Shown here piece after piece: positions 62,388 through 64,000 of a stretch of 64,000 bases of DNA. The notes beneath the pieces are model-generated. The model worked only from the letters and a program-made list of their open reading frames with translations. It searched no databases and had not been told where the DNA came from. The position numbers were made by a program, and so were the translations under genes. How positions within the stretch are numbered: the first letter of the stretch is position 1; each line of letters starts with the position of its first letter. Source of the stretch: Flavobacterium gyeonganense (lineage in GTDB: Bacteria > Bacteroidota > Bacteroidia > Flavobacteriales > Flavobacteriaceae); assembly GCF_029625295.1 (NCBI RefSeq), contig NZ_CP121112.1:4154001-4218000 (forward strand). The letters run 5' to 3'.

Positions 62388-64000
62388 ATGTTTACAAAAA
62401 AGATCTTATTACCCGTATTACTCTTTTCGTGTCTGTCAGCGAGCAGCCAGATTTCGTTTGGAGATTCTAAAAAAATTAATGACAACTGGAAGTTCAATTT
62501 ACAGGAAACTCCGGATGCAAAAAACACAGCTTTTGACGACAGTAAATGGCAAAAGATAAATGTGCCGCATGACTGGAGTGTAAAAGGCCAGCTGAGCCCA
62601 ACATTGGCAAGTTGTACAGGTTTTCTTCCAGGAGGAATTGGCTGGTACAGAAAATCAATTAATATTCCACAGAGTAAAAGCGGCGAAAAAATATATTTAT
62701 ATTTTGAAGGCGTTTACAACCGAAGCGAAGTTTTCATCAACGGACATTCTTTAGGCAAACGACCAAACGGTTATATTTCTTTTGCTTATGATGCGACACC
62801 ATTTATAAAATATGGAGGAGAAAATACTATTTCAGTTCGTGTGGACCACAGCCAGAGTGCAGATTCAAGATGGTACACCGGTTCAGGAATTTACAGGGAT
62901 GTATGGGTAGTATATGCAAATCCGGTTCATATTGCACAATGGGGTGTTTACGCTTATCCTGAAGTAAAAAAAGGAGCTGGAACTTTGAATGTTGAGGTTG
63001 AGGTTGAAAATGGTTCAGCATCAAAATCAGCTCTTACGGTAATTAATGAATTGATTTCGAAAGATGGAAAAACAGTGGCTAAATCTTCTTCAAAAGTGGA
63101 TGTGGCAGCCAATCAAAATGGAAAAATTTCGACTAAATTAAACATCAAAAATCCACAATTATGGGATTTGGACAATCCGAATTTGTATCAGTTAAAAACA
63201 ACGGTTTTAAAAGACGGAAAACAAATCGACGAAACGGTTACCAAAACAGGTTTCAGAAAATTCACTTTCGATCCAAATAATGGTTTTGCATTAAATGACA
63301 AATGGATGAAAATGAAAGGTGTTTGTTTACATCACGATGCCGGAGTTTTGGGTTCAGCAGTTCCTCGTGAAGTTTGGAAAACCAGATTACAGACATTAAA
63401 GGAAATTGGTGTAAACGCAATTCGTACGAGCCATAATCCGCAGGCTCCTGAATTTTATGAACTTTGCGACGAATTAGGATTATTGGTATTAAATGAAGCA
63501 TATGACGAGTGGGAATTCCCTAAACGTAAATGGCTGGAAGGCTGGAATTACGGAACACCTGGATTTGAAGGCTCATTTGATATTTTTGCTGACTGGGCAG
63601 AAAAAGACTTAGAAGATTTTGTACGCCGTGACAGAAACCATCTTTCTGTTTTTGGATGGAGCATTGGTAACGAAGTAGATTATCCAAACGATCCATATTC
63701 GCATCCTGTTTTAGATCAGGGTAAAAATGGATTCGGACAGGCAAATTACGGAGGATATAAAAAAGATGCTCCTGATGCGATGCGCCTTGGTGCAATTGCA
63801 AAACGTCTGGTTGCAGCAGTAAAAAAATACGATAAATCGCGTCCTACAACTGCAGGCTTAGCAGGTGTTGCCATGTCTAACGAAACTGAATATCCGGGAG
63901 CTTTGGATATTACAGGATACAACTATACAGAAAGCAAATACCAGTCGGATCACGAAAAATATCCAAAAAGAGTCATTTTTGGAAGTGAAAATGTGCACGA
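62388..64000 (+). CDS. GH2-family glycoside hydrolase, probable beta-galactosidase (3' partial)
   Basis: The open frame runs from the ATG at 62388 off the window edge (537 codons seen). The signal peptide is MFTKKILLPVLLFSCLSASSQ. The sugar-binding domain carries NVPHDWSVKG and GGIGWYRKSI, and the jelly-roll element YFEGVYNRSEVFINGHSLG is typical of GH2. The immunoglobulin-like middle and the barrel start (GVCLHHDAGVLG, IRTSHNPQAPEFYELCDELG) follow, then the acid/base motif GWSIGNEVD (about residues 423-431). The nucleophile region would lie near or beyond the end (VIFGSENVH is close to it). GH2 includes beta-galactosidases, mannosidases and glucuronidases; beta-galactosidase is the best guess. 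Confidence 0.88.
   Translation, partial: MFTKKILLPVLLFSCLSASSQISFGDSKKINDNWKFNLQETPDAKNTAFDDSKWQKINVPHDWSVKGQLSPTLASCTGFLPGGIGWYRKSINIPQSKSGEKIYLYFEGVYNRSEVFINGHSLGKRPNGYISFAYDATPFIKYGGENTISVRVDHSQSADSRWYTGSGIYRDVWVVYANPVHIAQWGVYAYPEVKKGAGTLNVEVEVENGSASKSALTVINELISKDGKTVAKSSSKVDVAANQNGKISTKLNIKNPQLWDLDNPNLYQLKTTVLKDGKQIDETVTKTGFRKFTFDPNNGFALNDKWMKMKGVCLHHDAGVLGSAVPREVWKTRLQTLKEIGVNAIRTSHNPQAPEFYELCDELGLLVLNEAYDEWEFPKRKWLEGWNYGTPGFEGSFDIFADWAEKDLEDFVRRDRNHLSVFGWSIGNEVDYPNDPYSHPVLDQGKNGFGQANYGGYKKDAPDAMRLGAIAKRLVAAVKKYDKSRPTTAGLAGVAMSNETEYPGALDITGYNYTESKYQSDHEKYPKRVIFGSENVH

Noticed and set aside
1..64000. tRNA, rRNA, CRISPR array or prophage
   Set aside because: Reading through the gaps I saw no cloverleaf with CCA-adjacent arms, no spaced identical repeats of CRISPR type and no phage structural genes. 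This was by eye, not by a dedicated search.

Overview
The window is AT-rich DNA from a Flavobacterium-like member of the Bacteroidota. The evidence is two SusC/SusD pairs, a type IX secretion C-terminal domain, a hybrid two-component system, SPII lipoproteins with short Cys-Ser/Asn/Asp starts, and TAnnTTTG promoter elements. Genes lie on both strands. I see no rRNA, tRNA, CRISPR array or complete insertion sequence.

Layout. 1-2.2 kb: 3' part of a secreted pectate-lyase-like protein. 2.3-3.5 kb: a thioesterase and an unknown membrane protein. 3.9-5.8 kb: dnaK, interrupted by a one-base deletion and preceded by a sigma-54-like promoter. 6.0-8.4 kb: carbonic anhydrase and bestrophin in one operon, divergent from a TetR regulator, with a palindromic operator between them. 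8.6-13.9 kb: a lipoprotein, corA, and pta-ackA. 14-27.4 kb: carbohydrate locus 1, with a propeller/LuxR regulator, SusC, SusD, a GH144-like enzyme, GH3 and GH43. 27.7-32.3 kb: an M28 peptidase, then accessory genes (a GIY-YIG-like protein, a Coq4-like protein, small membrane proteins) and a TlpA thioredoxin. 32.4-34.4 kb: a polysaccharide deacetylase and a LacI regulator. 34.5-39.8 kb: a four-gene minus-strand operon (ankyrin protein, DUF2271 protein, PepSY flavoreductase, ApbE) that looks like a flavinylated periplasmic redox module. 40.1-46.4 kb: a PQQ-type sugar dehydrogenase, a small unknown protein and an ABC-HlyD-TolC export operon. 46.5-47.8 kb: an unknown protein and a phytanoyl-CoA dioxygenase family protein. 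48.1-64 kb: carbohydrate locus 2, with a hybrid two-component sensor, SGBP lipoprotein, SusC, SusD, two GH30 paralogues and a GH2 enzyme running off the edge. Locus 2 probably handles a beta-galactan-type or similar beta-linked polysaccharide (inference).

In each carbohydrate locus a periplasmic/inner-membrane sensor is expected to switch on the outer-membrane importer and its enzymes. Enzymes at the surface cut the glycan, SusC/D import the pieces, and periplasmic hydrolases finish the job.

Three genes (dnaK, the deacetylase and the hybrid sensor) each carry an apparent one-base deletion in an A/T run, and each reads through perfectly if one base is restored. This points to homopolymer-length sequencing error more than to real gene decay, and the three should be read as probably intact until resequenced.
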